Below, in pieces: positions 1-6,247 of a stretch of 34,222 nt of DNA. The stretch covers positions 25,128-59,349 of the forward strand of contig JANQYP010000054.1 in the NCBI GenBank assembly GCA_030728785.1. The letters are read 5' to 3'. Position 1 is the stretch's first letter, and each line of letters starts with the position of its first letter. The translations under genes were made by a program, and so were the position numbers. Origin of the DNA: Pseudomonadales bacterium. Its GTDB lineage: Bacteria > Pseudomonadota > Gammaproteobacteria > Pseudomonadales > Azotimanducaceae. The notes under the pieces were generated by a model, which searched no databases, was not told where the DNA came from, and was given only the letters and a program-made list of their open reading frames with translations.

Positions 1-34
1 AACAGCCAGTAGTTGTTAACAGCCAATAGTTGTC
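1..34. repeat. Two-copy 17-bp tandem repeat at the window edge
   Basis: Positions 1-17 and 18-34 are the same 17-mer (aacagccagtagttgtt) with two mismatches. It lies downstream of the glpK stop codon. The window starts here, so more copies could lie to the left. No function is apparent, and I could not support a gene between 1 and 103. Confidence 0.6.
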
Positions 35-103
35 TGGGTTGGCCGGCAGATACTCAGCCTCGATGGCACCTTCGAAGCTGGGCTCGGTTGGTTTTCGACG
101 CCT

Positions 104-1597
104 TCAGGCTGGACCCGCGGGACTGCGAACCCGCGCCACTGCCTGCAGCCAGCCTTGGTAAAGTGCCTCGCTGCGCCCTTGCGTCATCACCGGCAGGAAG
201 GCCCGCTCCTGCTGCCACTGGCTGGCCAGGGCGGCGGGCGAAGCGTATATGCCCATCTGCAGTCCCGCCAAATAAGCTGCACCCAGGGCCGTGGTTTCTG
301 TTACCAGTGGCCGGTGCACCGGAATCCGCACCAGGTCGGCCAGGCACTGGGCGACCCAGGCGTTTGCGACCATGCCGCCATCAACTCGCAGTGTCGTGGG
401 CCTGACACCGTCACCGGCCATGGCATCCATCAGGTCTCGAGTCTGGTAACACACGGACTGCAGGGTCGCCGTGACAATATCTTCGATCCCCGTATCACGG
501 GTCAGACCCAGAATGGCGCCGCGGGCGTTGGCATCCCAGTAAGGCGCCCCAAGTCCGGTGAAGGCCGGTACCAGGTATACACCCCGAGCATCGGGGTGGG
601 CAGTGGCAATGGCCTCGGTCTCCGCTGCGTGTTTGATCAGGCCAATGCCGTCGCGCAGCCACTGCACGGCAGCACCGGCGACAAAAATACTGCCTTCAAG
701 ACCATAGGTCACCTCACCCTGCAACCGGTAACCCACGGTAGTGAGTAATTTGCTGCTGGAAGTCACTGCCTGCTTACCTGTATTCATAATGACAAAACAG
801 CCCGTGCCATAGGTGCTTTTAGTCATGCCTGGCTCAAAACAACACTGCCCTATCAAAGCCGCCTGTTGATCTCCGGCCATACCGGCAACAGGAATAGCGG
901 CGCCCAGCAGTGCCGGCAGGGTCACACCAAAGTCTGCGGCACAGTCTTGCACTTCTGGCAGCAAGGCTGCAGGAATGTCCAACAGCGCCAGCAATTCCTT
1001 GTCCCAGACCTGCTCATGAATATTGAACAACAGGGTCCGCGAGGCATTGGTGGCATCGGTTTTGTGGGACTGGCCACCGGTCAGGCGCCACAGCAGAAAG
1101 CTGTCGACAGTGCCGAACGCCAGCTCACCGCGTTCGGCCCTGGCCCTGACGCCTGCTACATTATCGAGAATCCATTTGACCTTGGTGCCGGAGAAATAGG
1201 GGTCCAGCAGCAAGCCCGTCTTTTTGGTCACACTCGGCTCCAGACCGGCAGCCCGGAGCGAGTCGCAGTAGTCGGCCGTGCGCCGATCCTGCCAGACAAT
1301 GGCGTTATATACCGGCGCACCCGTGGCCCGATCCCAGATAATGGTGGTCTCCCGCTGATTGGTGATGCCAATGGCAGTCACCTGGTCGGCGCTAATGCCC
1401 GCTGTCCTGACAGCTTCTTGTGCCACCTGCAGGGTGCTCGACCAGATTTCTTCGGGATCATGCTCAACCCAGCCGTCCTGCGGAAAGTATTGGCTGAACT
1501 CCTGCTGGGCCACCGCCAGAATACGCGAGGCAGCATCGAACACAATGGCCCGAGAGCTGGTGGTACCCTGATCGATCGCCAGAATAAACGCTGCCAT
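104..1597 (-). CDS. glpK: Glycerol kinase
   Basis: This enzyme phosphorylates glycerol to glycerol-3-phosphate using ATP in the cytoplasm, trapping imported glycerol for lipid synthesis or glycolysis. It is a FGGY-family kinase. The N-terminal phosphate loop [13 protein letters not shown], the WQDRRT segment, the TYGTGCF motif, the GLGAPYWD motif and the C-terminal [12 protein letters not shown] nucleotide-binding block are all present in order. The protein is 497 aa from the chosen start, against about 500 for the family. The ORF track begins six codons upstream, but the ATG at 1597 follows a GGAGTGG ribosome-binding site and gives the family-typical N terminus [13 protein letters not shown]. 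No glpF or glpD is visible beside it; the downstream side is cut by the window edge. It diverges from the thiolase gene. Confidence 0.96.
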   Translation of the reverse strand: MAAFILAIDQGTTSSRAIVFDAASRILAVAQQEFSQYFPQDGWVEHDPEEIWSSTLQVAQEAVRTAGISADQVTAIGITNQRETTIIWDRATGAPVYNAIVWQDRRTADYCDSLRAAGLEPSVTKKTGLLLDPYFSGTKVKWILDNVAGVRARAERGELAFGTVDSFLLWRLTGGQSHKTDATNASRTLLFNIHEQVWDKELLALLDIPAALLPEVQDCAADFGVTLPALLGAAIPVAGMAGDQQAALIGQCCFEPGMTKSTYGTGCFVIMNTGKQAVTSSSKLLTTVGYRLQGEVTYGLEGSIFVAGAAVQWLRDGIGLIKHAAETEAIATAHPDARGVYLVPAFTGLGAPYWDANARGAILGLTRDTGIEDIVTATLQSVCYQTRDLMDAMAGDGVRPTTLRVDGGMVANAWVAQCLADLVRIPVHRPLVTETTALGAAYLAGLQMGIYASPAALASQWQQERAFLPVMTQGRSEALYQGWLQAVARVRSPAGPA

Positions 1598-1924
1598 ACA
1601 TTCCACTCCAGGCATAAGGTGTTTTGCCGCCGAACAAAAGCCACAAAGCCATTGCTGCCGGCGGCGGCCCTGCCCGCCACACTGGCTGCGGCAGGTATCA
1701 AGGAGCCATACTGTGGGCTAAACGGGCAAAACTTTCAATCTGCCTGCGCCGGCAAGGGCGGCAAGCAGCCCTGAAGACAGGGCCCCAGGTAATCAGTACC
1801 GCTTATACTCAAGCATCAAAATCCGGCCGCCAGCCGTCAGGACTTGTAACTGCCGATCATATAGGTGCAGAATAGCCCCTCCTGAAAACAAGCCATAATG
1901 ATCAAAGAATTCTGGAGGGCACAT
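1598..1924. other. Intergenic region between divergent glpK and thiolase genes
   Basis: These 327 bp separate two divergent genes and should hold both promoters. I see only a short inverted repeat (ccctg-aaga-caggg, about 1769-1782) and the thiolase ribosome-binding site GGAGG at 1914-1918. I could not pick out a convincing -35/-10 pair or a CRP-like palindrome. The ORFs in the track that cross it have no recognisable content. Confidence 0.5.
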
Positions 1925-3112
1925 ATGCGCGACGTAGTGATAGTAGACAGTGTAAGAACCGGGTTGGCCAAATCCTTCCGTGGTACCTTTAATTTGACCC
2001 GACCTGATGACATGCTGGCACATTGCATCGATTCACTCCTGGCCCGTAACAGCAAACTTGACCCAGCTGAAGTCGAGGACGTGATTGTTGGTGCTGCAAG
2101 CCAGACCGGTGAACAGGGCGGCAATATTGCCCGTCTCGCCGTCATTTTGTCCCGGCTGCCAGTCACCACCTCCGGCACCACCATCAGCCGCGCCTGCTCC
2201 TCAGGCCTGAACTCCATCGCCATGGCTGCGACCCAGATCGCCAGTGGCTACTCAGAAGTCATGATCGCCGGTGGTGTTGAGTCAATTTCTTCCGGCCAGC
2301 GCCAGACACCGGGAAAGTCTGACCCACATCCCACTATCAAAACAATTTCACCGCACATTTTTATGCCCATGGGTAACACGGCTGAAGTTGTGGCTAATCG
2401 CTACAACATCACTCGCGAGGCTCAGGATGAGTTTTCCTACCAGTCTCAGATGCGCACTGCAGCCGCCCAGAAAGCCGGCCTGTTTACGGATGAAATTGTG
2501 CCAATGAAAACCAAATGGGCACAAGTCATCAACAAGGAAACCAAAGAAACCGCCATTGTTGATGGTGTCTGTGACCGTGACGAATGCAACCGTGCCGACA
2601 CCACCCTCGAAGGTCTGGCAAAACTCAAGCCCGTGTTTGACGAGAACGGTTCTGTGACTGCCGGTAACGCTTCACAGCTGTCTGACGGCGCCTCCATGAC
2701 CCTGGTCATGAGTGCCGAGCGCGCAGCCCAACTGGGTCTTGAGCCCTTGGCTTATTTCCGCGGCTGGACTGTTGCCGGCTGCGAGCCTGATGAGATGGGT
2801 ATTGGCCCGGTATTCGCCATTCCCAAGCTGCTGAAAACAGCAGGTCTGACCATTCAGGACATTGACCTGGTTGAACTGAACGAAGCCTTTGCTTCACAGT
2901 GCCTGTACTCACGGGACTTTTTGGGCATAGATCCGGAGAAGTACAATGTCAACGGCGGTTCCATCTCCATTGGCCACCCCTTCGGCATGACCGGCTCACG
3001 TCTGACTGGCCATATTCTTCGCGAACTCAAGCGTCGCGAGCAGAAATGGGGCATTGTCAGCATGTGTATTGGTGGTGGTATGGGTGCTGCGGGTCTGTTC
3101 GAGGCTTGCTAG
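1925..3112 (+). CDS. Thiolase family protein (acetyl-CoA C-acyltransferase)
   Basis: Thiolases cleave 3-ketoacyl-CoA with CoA (degradative) or condense two acetyl-CoA (biosynthetic). From the ATG at 1925 the product is 395 aa, the normal size. The nucleophilic cysteine is Cys91 in [11 protein letters not shown]. The catalytic His351 lies in [10 protein letters not shown], and the second cysteine, Cys381, lies in SMCIGGGMG. The NEAFA motif precedes them. The ORF-track start nine codons upstream is rejected because GGAGG at 1914-1918 is spaced six bases from ATG 1925 and the N terminus [12 protein letters not shown] is family-typical. GHPFG instead of the commoner GHPIG is a mild variation. No fadB-like partner is adjacent, so whether it serves beta-oxidation or acetoacetyl-CoA/PHB synthesis is open; the nearby acyl-CoA dehydrogenase and SDR favour degradation. 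A strong terminator follows. Confidence 0.93.
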   Translation: MRDVVIVDSVRTGLAKSFRGTFNLTRPDDMLAHCIDSLLARNSKLDPAEVEDVIVGAASQTGEQGGNIARLAVILSRLPVTTSGTTISRACSSGLNSIAMAATQIASGYSEVMIAGGVESISSGQRQTPGKSDPHPTIKTISPHIFMPMGNTAEVVANRYNITREAQDEFSYQSQMRTAAAQKAGLFTDEIVPMKTKWAQVINKETKETAIVDGVCDRDECNRADTTLEGLAKLKPVFDENGSVTAGNASQLSDGASMTLVMSAERAAQLGLEPLAYFRGWTVAGCEPDEMGIGPVFAIPKLLKTAGLTIQDIDLVELNEAFASQCLYSRDFLGIDPEKYNVNGGSISIGHPFGMTGSRLTGHILRELKRREQKWGIVSMCIGGGMGAAGLFEAC

Positions 3113-3185
3113 TTGGGGAAGCCTGCGCCAATACCTGACATGGCATGCAGGCACAGGCCCCCTAAGGGCCTGACCTGAATACAAG

Positions 3186-3207
3186 ACCAAAGCAAAACCA
3201 AAGCAAG
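3186..3207. repeat. Two-copy 11-bp direct repeat before the terminator
   Basis: Accaaagcaaa and accaaagcaag are adjacent 11-mers just 5' of the terminator hairpin, with a degenerate third copy running into it. It is AC-rich and unlikely to be structured. It resembles the other short tandem duplications noted in this window. Confidence 0.5.
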
Positions 3208-3211
3208 ACCC

Positions 3212-3242
3212 AAAAAGAGCCTCTGATGAGGCTCTTTTTTTT
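3212..3242. terminator. Bidirectional rho-independent terminator
   Basis: A 12-bp perfect stem AAAAAGAGCCTC / GAGGCTCTTTTT with a TGAT loop (3224-3227) is followed by an uninterrupted T run on the plus strand. It is preceded by an A run that becomes the T tract on the minus strand. It sits between the convergent thiolase and hydrolase genes and can serve both. Confidence 0.93.
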
Positions 3243-3307
3243 AGCTGTGACCAGGCAATCGAAGCGCTTGCAACACTGCGCCCCTATGCTACCAGCACTT
3301 GAGCCTG

Positions 3308-4168
3308 TTACCAGCGCTTCAGCACCGCCTGCAGGGACTCAATAAAGGCCAGTGGCTGGTCCAGAAACAGGTGATGCTGGGCATCTTCCAGGCGGGTCAC
3401 TTCCAGTGCGGGATTCAGGTGTTGCATATACTCAGCACTTTGAGCACTAAAAGACTCGCTCTGGGCGCCGTAGATCAGCGCCAGCCGGGCGTTGACCGCC
3501 TGTAGATCAGCAGCACTGTCTGTACCCTTGACCATGCGCGCACTCAATTCTTCATCAAACTTCCAAAGCCAGCCTTCGTCATCAAACTCGACGGAATGGC
3601 GGGCAATATGGTCGACGATATACTGGTTGGCACACTGCTGGGGTGGCTGCAGGCGAAACCGCGACATGGCCACCTCGCGCGTGGGATAGACCTTCGGGCG
3701 TCCCAGCCGGGGAATGTCACGGTCGGGGTCACGAATTTCATCAGGGTGGCGAACCCCTGAATCTACCAGCACCAATCCCTTGAAGCGACCCGCTGCCACA
3801 GCCATGGTCCGCAACGCCATGATGCCACCAAAACTGTGGGCGACGAGGATGGTGTCGGTGGGCATCTGCAGGGCATCGGCGACGGCAATAATCTCTTTGG
3901 CGTAGGTGTCGGCGTTGTAGCTATCGCGATGATCACTGTCACCCATACCCGACAGGTCCAGGGCACCCACCTGGTAGCTGTCCTTAAAGGCCGGGGCGAT
4001 AAAGTCCCACCAGTGTGCATGGGCGTTATGGCCGTGGACAAACAGCAGACCCGGCTTGCCGGGTTCGCTCCAGTGCAGATAGTTGATATCACAACCCTCA
4101 ACCGTCAGCCTGGCAGACTTGGGCACAGTCTCGATTGCTGCCCAGAACCATGGGGGTGCCTCTGCCAT
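3308..4168 (-). CDS. Alpha/beta hydrolase
   Basis: This is a 286-aa single-domain alpha/beta-hydrolase-fold protein with no signal peptide, so probably cytoplasmic. The oxyanion segment is LLFVHGHNAHAHWWD (about 41-55). The nucleophile is Ser112 in ILVAHSFGG; the first glycine of the usual GxSxG is alanine, a common variant. The catalytic histidine is probably His265 in LEDAQHHLFLDQP. The family includes lipases, epoxide hydrolases, C-C bond hydrolases and thioesterases, and the substrate cannot be told from sequence. AGGAG precedes the ATG at 4168. It lies 98 bp downstream of the acyl-CoA dehydrogenase on the same strand, so a CoA-thioester or ester substrate in the same pathway is a reasonable inference. 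Confidence 0.88.
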   Translation of the reverse strand: MAEAPPWFWAAIETVPKSARLTVEGCDINYLHWSEPGKPGLLFVHGHNAHAHWWDFIAPAFKDSYQVGALDLSGMGDSDHRDSYNADTYAKEIIAVADALQMPTDTILVAHSFGGIMALRTMAVAAGRFKGLVLVDSGVRHPDEIRDPDRDIPRLGRPKVYPTREVAMSRFRLQPPQQCANQYIVDHIARHSVEFDDEGWLWKFDEELSARMVKGTDSAADLQAVNARLALIYGAQSESFSAQSAEYMQHLNPALEVTRLEDAQHHLFLDQPLAFIESLQAVLKRW

Positions 4169-4266
4169 TCGCTTTACTCCTGTGCTGGTTGTCCTGCCGC
4201 TGCTGGTGCTGCCGGTCCTGCGGTTGCGCTCCGCCGTGTTACTTTGGTCATTAAAAGCCCGTGGCC

Positions 4267-5400
4267 TCAGGCCACCTGAGCGTATTTGCGCAGGTGGTAG
4301 TCGGCATTGCCAAACAGGGTATCAATGGTCGTCAGGCGCTTGAAATAATGGCCGATGCTCATCTCTTCGGTCATACCCATGCCACCATGTAATTGAATGG
4401 CATTTTCACCCACAAACCGCCCGCTTTTGCCCACCTGCACCTTCAGTGCCGAAACCGCCTTGCGAGCAGCCTGGTCATAACCTTCATCAAGGCGCATGGC
4501 CGCCATGTAGAGCAACGACTTACTCTGCTCATGCTCCATGAACATATCCACCATACGATGCTGCAGCACCTGGAATTTGCCGATCGGCTGCCCAAACTGC
4601 TCGCGGGTCTTACAATATTCAACCGTCGCCTTATAGGCCACCTCCATGGCACCAACAGCCTCAGCGCCGACGGCCATAATGGCGTAGTCAATGACGGTCT
4701 GCAGCAGGGTCAGGCCCTCATCAACAGTGCCCAACACCGCTGCGGCATCGAGGCTGACATCGGTGAAAGTGAACTCGGCAGCCCGACCACCATCAACGGT
4801 GGCATAGTCGCGACGACTGACACCAGCGGCATTGGCAGCCACCAGGAACAGGGTAATACCCGCGGCATCACGCTGGGCGCCACTGGTACGTGCCGGCACA
4901 ACAACCAGCTGGGCGGAAGGACCACCGAGTACCACACCTTTAAAGCCATTCAGGCGATAGCCGCTGCCGACGGCCGTGGCGGTAGTCGTCACATCGTTGA
5001 GGTTGAAGCGCGCCTGAGGCTCCACAAAGGCCAGTGCCGCCAAGCAGTTACCGGCAATAATATCCGCCAGCGGGCCTTCTTTATGGGCGCTGCTGCCGCC
5101 CAGCTCAAGGCACTTGCCAGCCAGCAAAACCGTTGACAAATAGGGCTCAACCACCAGACCTTTACCAAAAGCCTCCATCAGGATCATGGTGTCGATGGGG
5201 CCACCACCAATGCCACCAACCTCTTCCGCAAACGGCAACGCCAGCCAGCCCAGATCAGCAAATTGCCGCCAGATAGCGGCGCTGAAACCCGTATCACTCT
5301 TGATGATTTTCTGCCGCAGGGCAAATTCGTAATCGTTCTGCATAAATCGCTGGACGCTATCCTGAAGCAGCACCTGCTCATCCGATAATGAAAAATCCAT
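4267..5400 (-). CDS. Acyl-CoA dehydrogenase, small-subunit (PimD-like) type
   Basis: This 377-aa member of the acyl-CoA dehydrogenase family has the N-terminal helical domain (MDFSLSDEQVLLQDS), a central beta domain, and the C-terminal signature TREQFGQPIGKFQVLQHR followed by QLHGGMGMTEEMSIGHYFKR. These flavoproteins introduce the alpha-beta double bond in acyl-CoA and pass electrons to ETF. Where medium-chain enzymes have the catalytic Glu (YEGT), this one reads LFGNAD (Phe363). By my hand alignment the alternative Glu position of isovaleryl-CoA dehydrogenase is Ala. That pattern fits the non-catalytic partner of heteromeric enzymes such as the small subunit of pimeloyl-CoA dehydrogenase. 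The usual large-subunit partner is not next to it. AAGGCGG precedes the ATG at 5400. The hydrolase follows on the same strand. Confidence 0.9.
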   Translation of the reverse strand: MDFSLSDEQVLLQDSVQRFMQNDYEFALRQKIIKSDTGFSAAIWRQFADLGWLALPFAEEVGGIGGGPIDTMILMEAFGKGLVVEPYLSTVLLAGKCLELGGSSAHKEGPLADIIAGNCLAALAFVEPQARFNLNDVTTTATAVGSGYRLNGFKGVVLGGPSAQLVVVPARTSGAQRDAAGITLFLVAANAAGVSRRDYATVDGGRAAEFTFTDVSLDAAAVLGTVDEGLTLLQTVIDYAIMAVGAEAVGAMEVAYKATVEYCKTREQFGQPIGKFQVLQHRMVDMFMEHEQSKSLLYMAAMRLDEGYDQAARKAVSALKVQVGKSGRFVGENAIQLHGGMGMTEEMSIGHYFKRLTTIDTLFGNADYHLRKYAQVA

Positions 5401-5631
5401 AGTTTCCGCCTTCGTTCATCAAGTAGTGGAGTGTGACAGCGCAGGGCCGGCTGGCGAATGACAGCCAGCCAACTGGGCACCACCGGGAAAGCCGTGATCA
5501 TAGGGTTTGTTATGCCGGTTTTCAAGGAAACCGCGGGCTTCCCTTGACCCGCTTTGGCGCCTCACCTATGCTCTGCCTCGAACATCAGGCCGAGTGCGCC
5601 AGCCGAGTATGCCGCAGCAGCAATCAGGCTG

Positions 5632-5654
5632 GGCCTGCATCCCGGATGCAGGCC
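5632..5654. repeat. Perfect 23-bp hairpin palindrome
   Basis: GGCCTGCATCC, a single C, then GGATGCAGGCC gives an 11-bp perfect stem with essentially no loop. There is no T run, so it is not a classical terminator. It may be a protein-binding palindrome, a cruciform, or one copy of a dispersed palindromic repeat; no second copy was noticed in this window. Confidence 0.6.
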
Positions 5655-5718
5655 AGGGAATGTAACGCGAGGGATAAGCGGCGCTGCAGACCGCACTGAC
5701 CAGTCACTTTCAAGATTA

Positions 5719-5864
5719 CTTTTCAGGCAAAACTTCGGGCACAACTTCAGGCAGAACTTTAGACAACTACTTAAACAACCCCTAGAGACAACCCTTTAGA
5801 ACACACTTTAGAAAACTCTTTAGACAACCCTTTAGACAACCCTTTAGAAAACCTCACAGAAGAC
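5719..5864. repeat. 12-bp tandem repeat array (about 12 degenerate copies)
   Basis: From 5733 to 5864 the sequence divides without indels into eleven 12-mers resembling cctttagacaac. A 14-nt copy precedes them at 5719-5732. The copies nearest the gene (5793-5852) are the most alike and the left-hand ones the most diverged. Because 12 is a multiple of 3, both strands read as low-complexity ORFs of four-residue units (RQNF/GHNF-like on plus, KGLS-like on minus), which explains the track ORFs 5554..5799 and 5771..6070. The array stops 11 bp before the CDGSH ATG, so it occupies the expected promoter and 5' UTR. Confidence 0.85.
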
Positions 5865-5875
5865 AAGGGAACACC

Positions 5876-6115
5876 ATGAGCACACCCGTAATAGCCCAGA
5901 AAACCCCATACGGCATTGATGTCGAAGCCGGCAAATCCTATTTCTGGTGTGCCTGCGGCAAAAGCGCCAAGCAGCCATTTTGTGATGGGTCTCATGCGGA
6001 CACCACCTTCAAGCCCGTAAAATACGCCGCGACAGAATCCCGCAAGGTGTTTTTCTGCGGCTGCAAACACAGTAACAAACAGCCGCTCTGTGATGGCTCA
6101 CACAATACGTTGTAA
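5876..6115 (+). CDS. CDGSH iron-sulfur protein with two [2Fe-2S] sites
   Basis: This 79-aa protein consists almost entirely of two CDGSH motifs. The first is CACGKSAKQPFCDGSH (ligands Cys25, Cys27, Cys36, His40) and the second CGCKHSNKQPLCDGSH (Cys61, Cys63, Cys72, His76). Both match C-X-C-X2-S-X3-P-X-C-D-G-S-H exactly. Each motif binds a [2Fe-2S] cluster with three Cys and one His, as in the NEET family; the tandem arrangement resembles the mitochondrial CISD3 type. There is no membrane anchor, so it should be soluble. Roles in electron or cluster transfer are known for relatives; the partner here is unknown. AAGGGA at 5865-5870 is the ribosome-binding site, lying at the end of the 12-bp array. 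The DUF349 gene follows on the same strand after 132 bp. Confidence 0.95.
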   Translation: MSTPVIAQKTPYGIDVEAGKSYFWCACGKSAKQPFCDGSHADTTFKPVKYAATESRKVFFCGCKHSNKQPLCDGSHNTL

Positions 6116-6185
6116 GGTGTGTTGAAAGTTCAATTGTAACGCCGAGTGCCGCACAAGCCTTATGGGCCGGCGCACAGCAACCAGG

Positions 6186-6205
6186 ACCAGCGCCAAGGCG
6201 CTGGT
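6186..6205. repeat. Hairpin between the CDGSH and DUF349 genes
   Basis: ACCAGCGCC-AA-GGCGCTGGT is a perfect 9-bp stem with a 2-nt loop. It can be extended through an internal loop by AGCAA (6176-6180) and TTGCT (6207-6211). No T tract follows, so it is not a standard terminator. It may act on the leader of the downstream gene or stabilise the upstream mRNA end. Confidence 0.5.
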
Positions 6206-6247
6206 ATTGCTATCAATCTCCCGGGCTTGCCCGCGCAGTGACATCCT

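Larger units (their letters stand above)
5401..5875. other. 475-bp non-coding region upstream of the CDGSH gene
   Basis: This region separates the divergent acyl-CoA dehydrogenase and CDGSH genes. Its left part (5401-5630) has no gene I can support. Its middle holds a perfect 11-bp-arm hairpin (5632-5654). Its right part (5719-5864) is a 12-bp-period tandem array running almost to the CDGSH start codon. ORFs drawn across it in the track are low-complexity readings of the array. Confidence 0.7.

Noticed and set aside
866-1774. 302-aa plus-strand ORF opposite glpK
   Set aside because: It is a shadow of the glpK reading frame; glpK carries all the family motifs and a ribosome-binding site.
4393-5136. 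247-aa plus-strand ORF opposite the acyl-CoA dehydrogenase
   Set aside because: It is a shadow ORF; the minus strand encodes a complete dehydrogenase.
5554-5799. Plus-strand ORF ending in RQNF/GHNF-like repeats
   Set aside because: The repeats arise because a 12-bp DNA array keeps the frame open; the opposite strand gives an equally open repetitive ORF (5771..6070), and neither has a supported start.
5719-5864. Possible CRISPR array
   Set aside because: Units are 12 bp and contiguous, with no unique spacers and no cas genes nearby.
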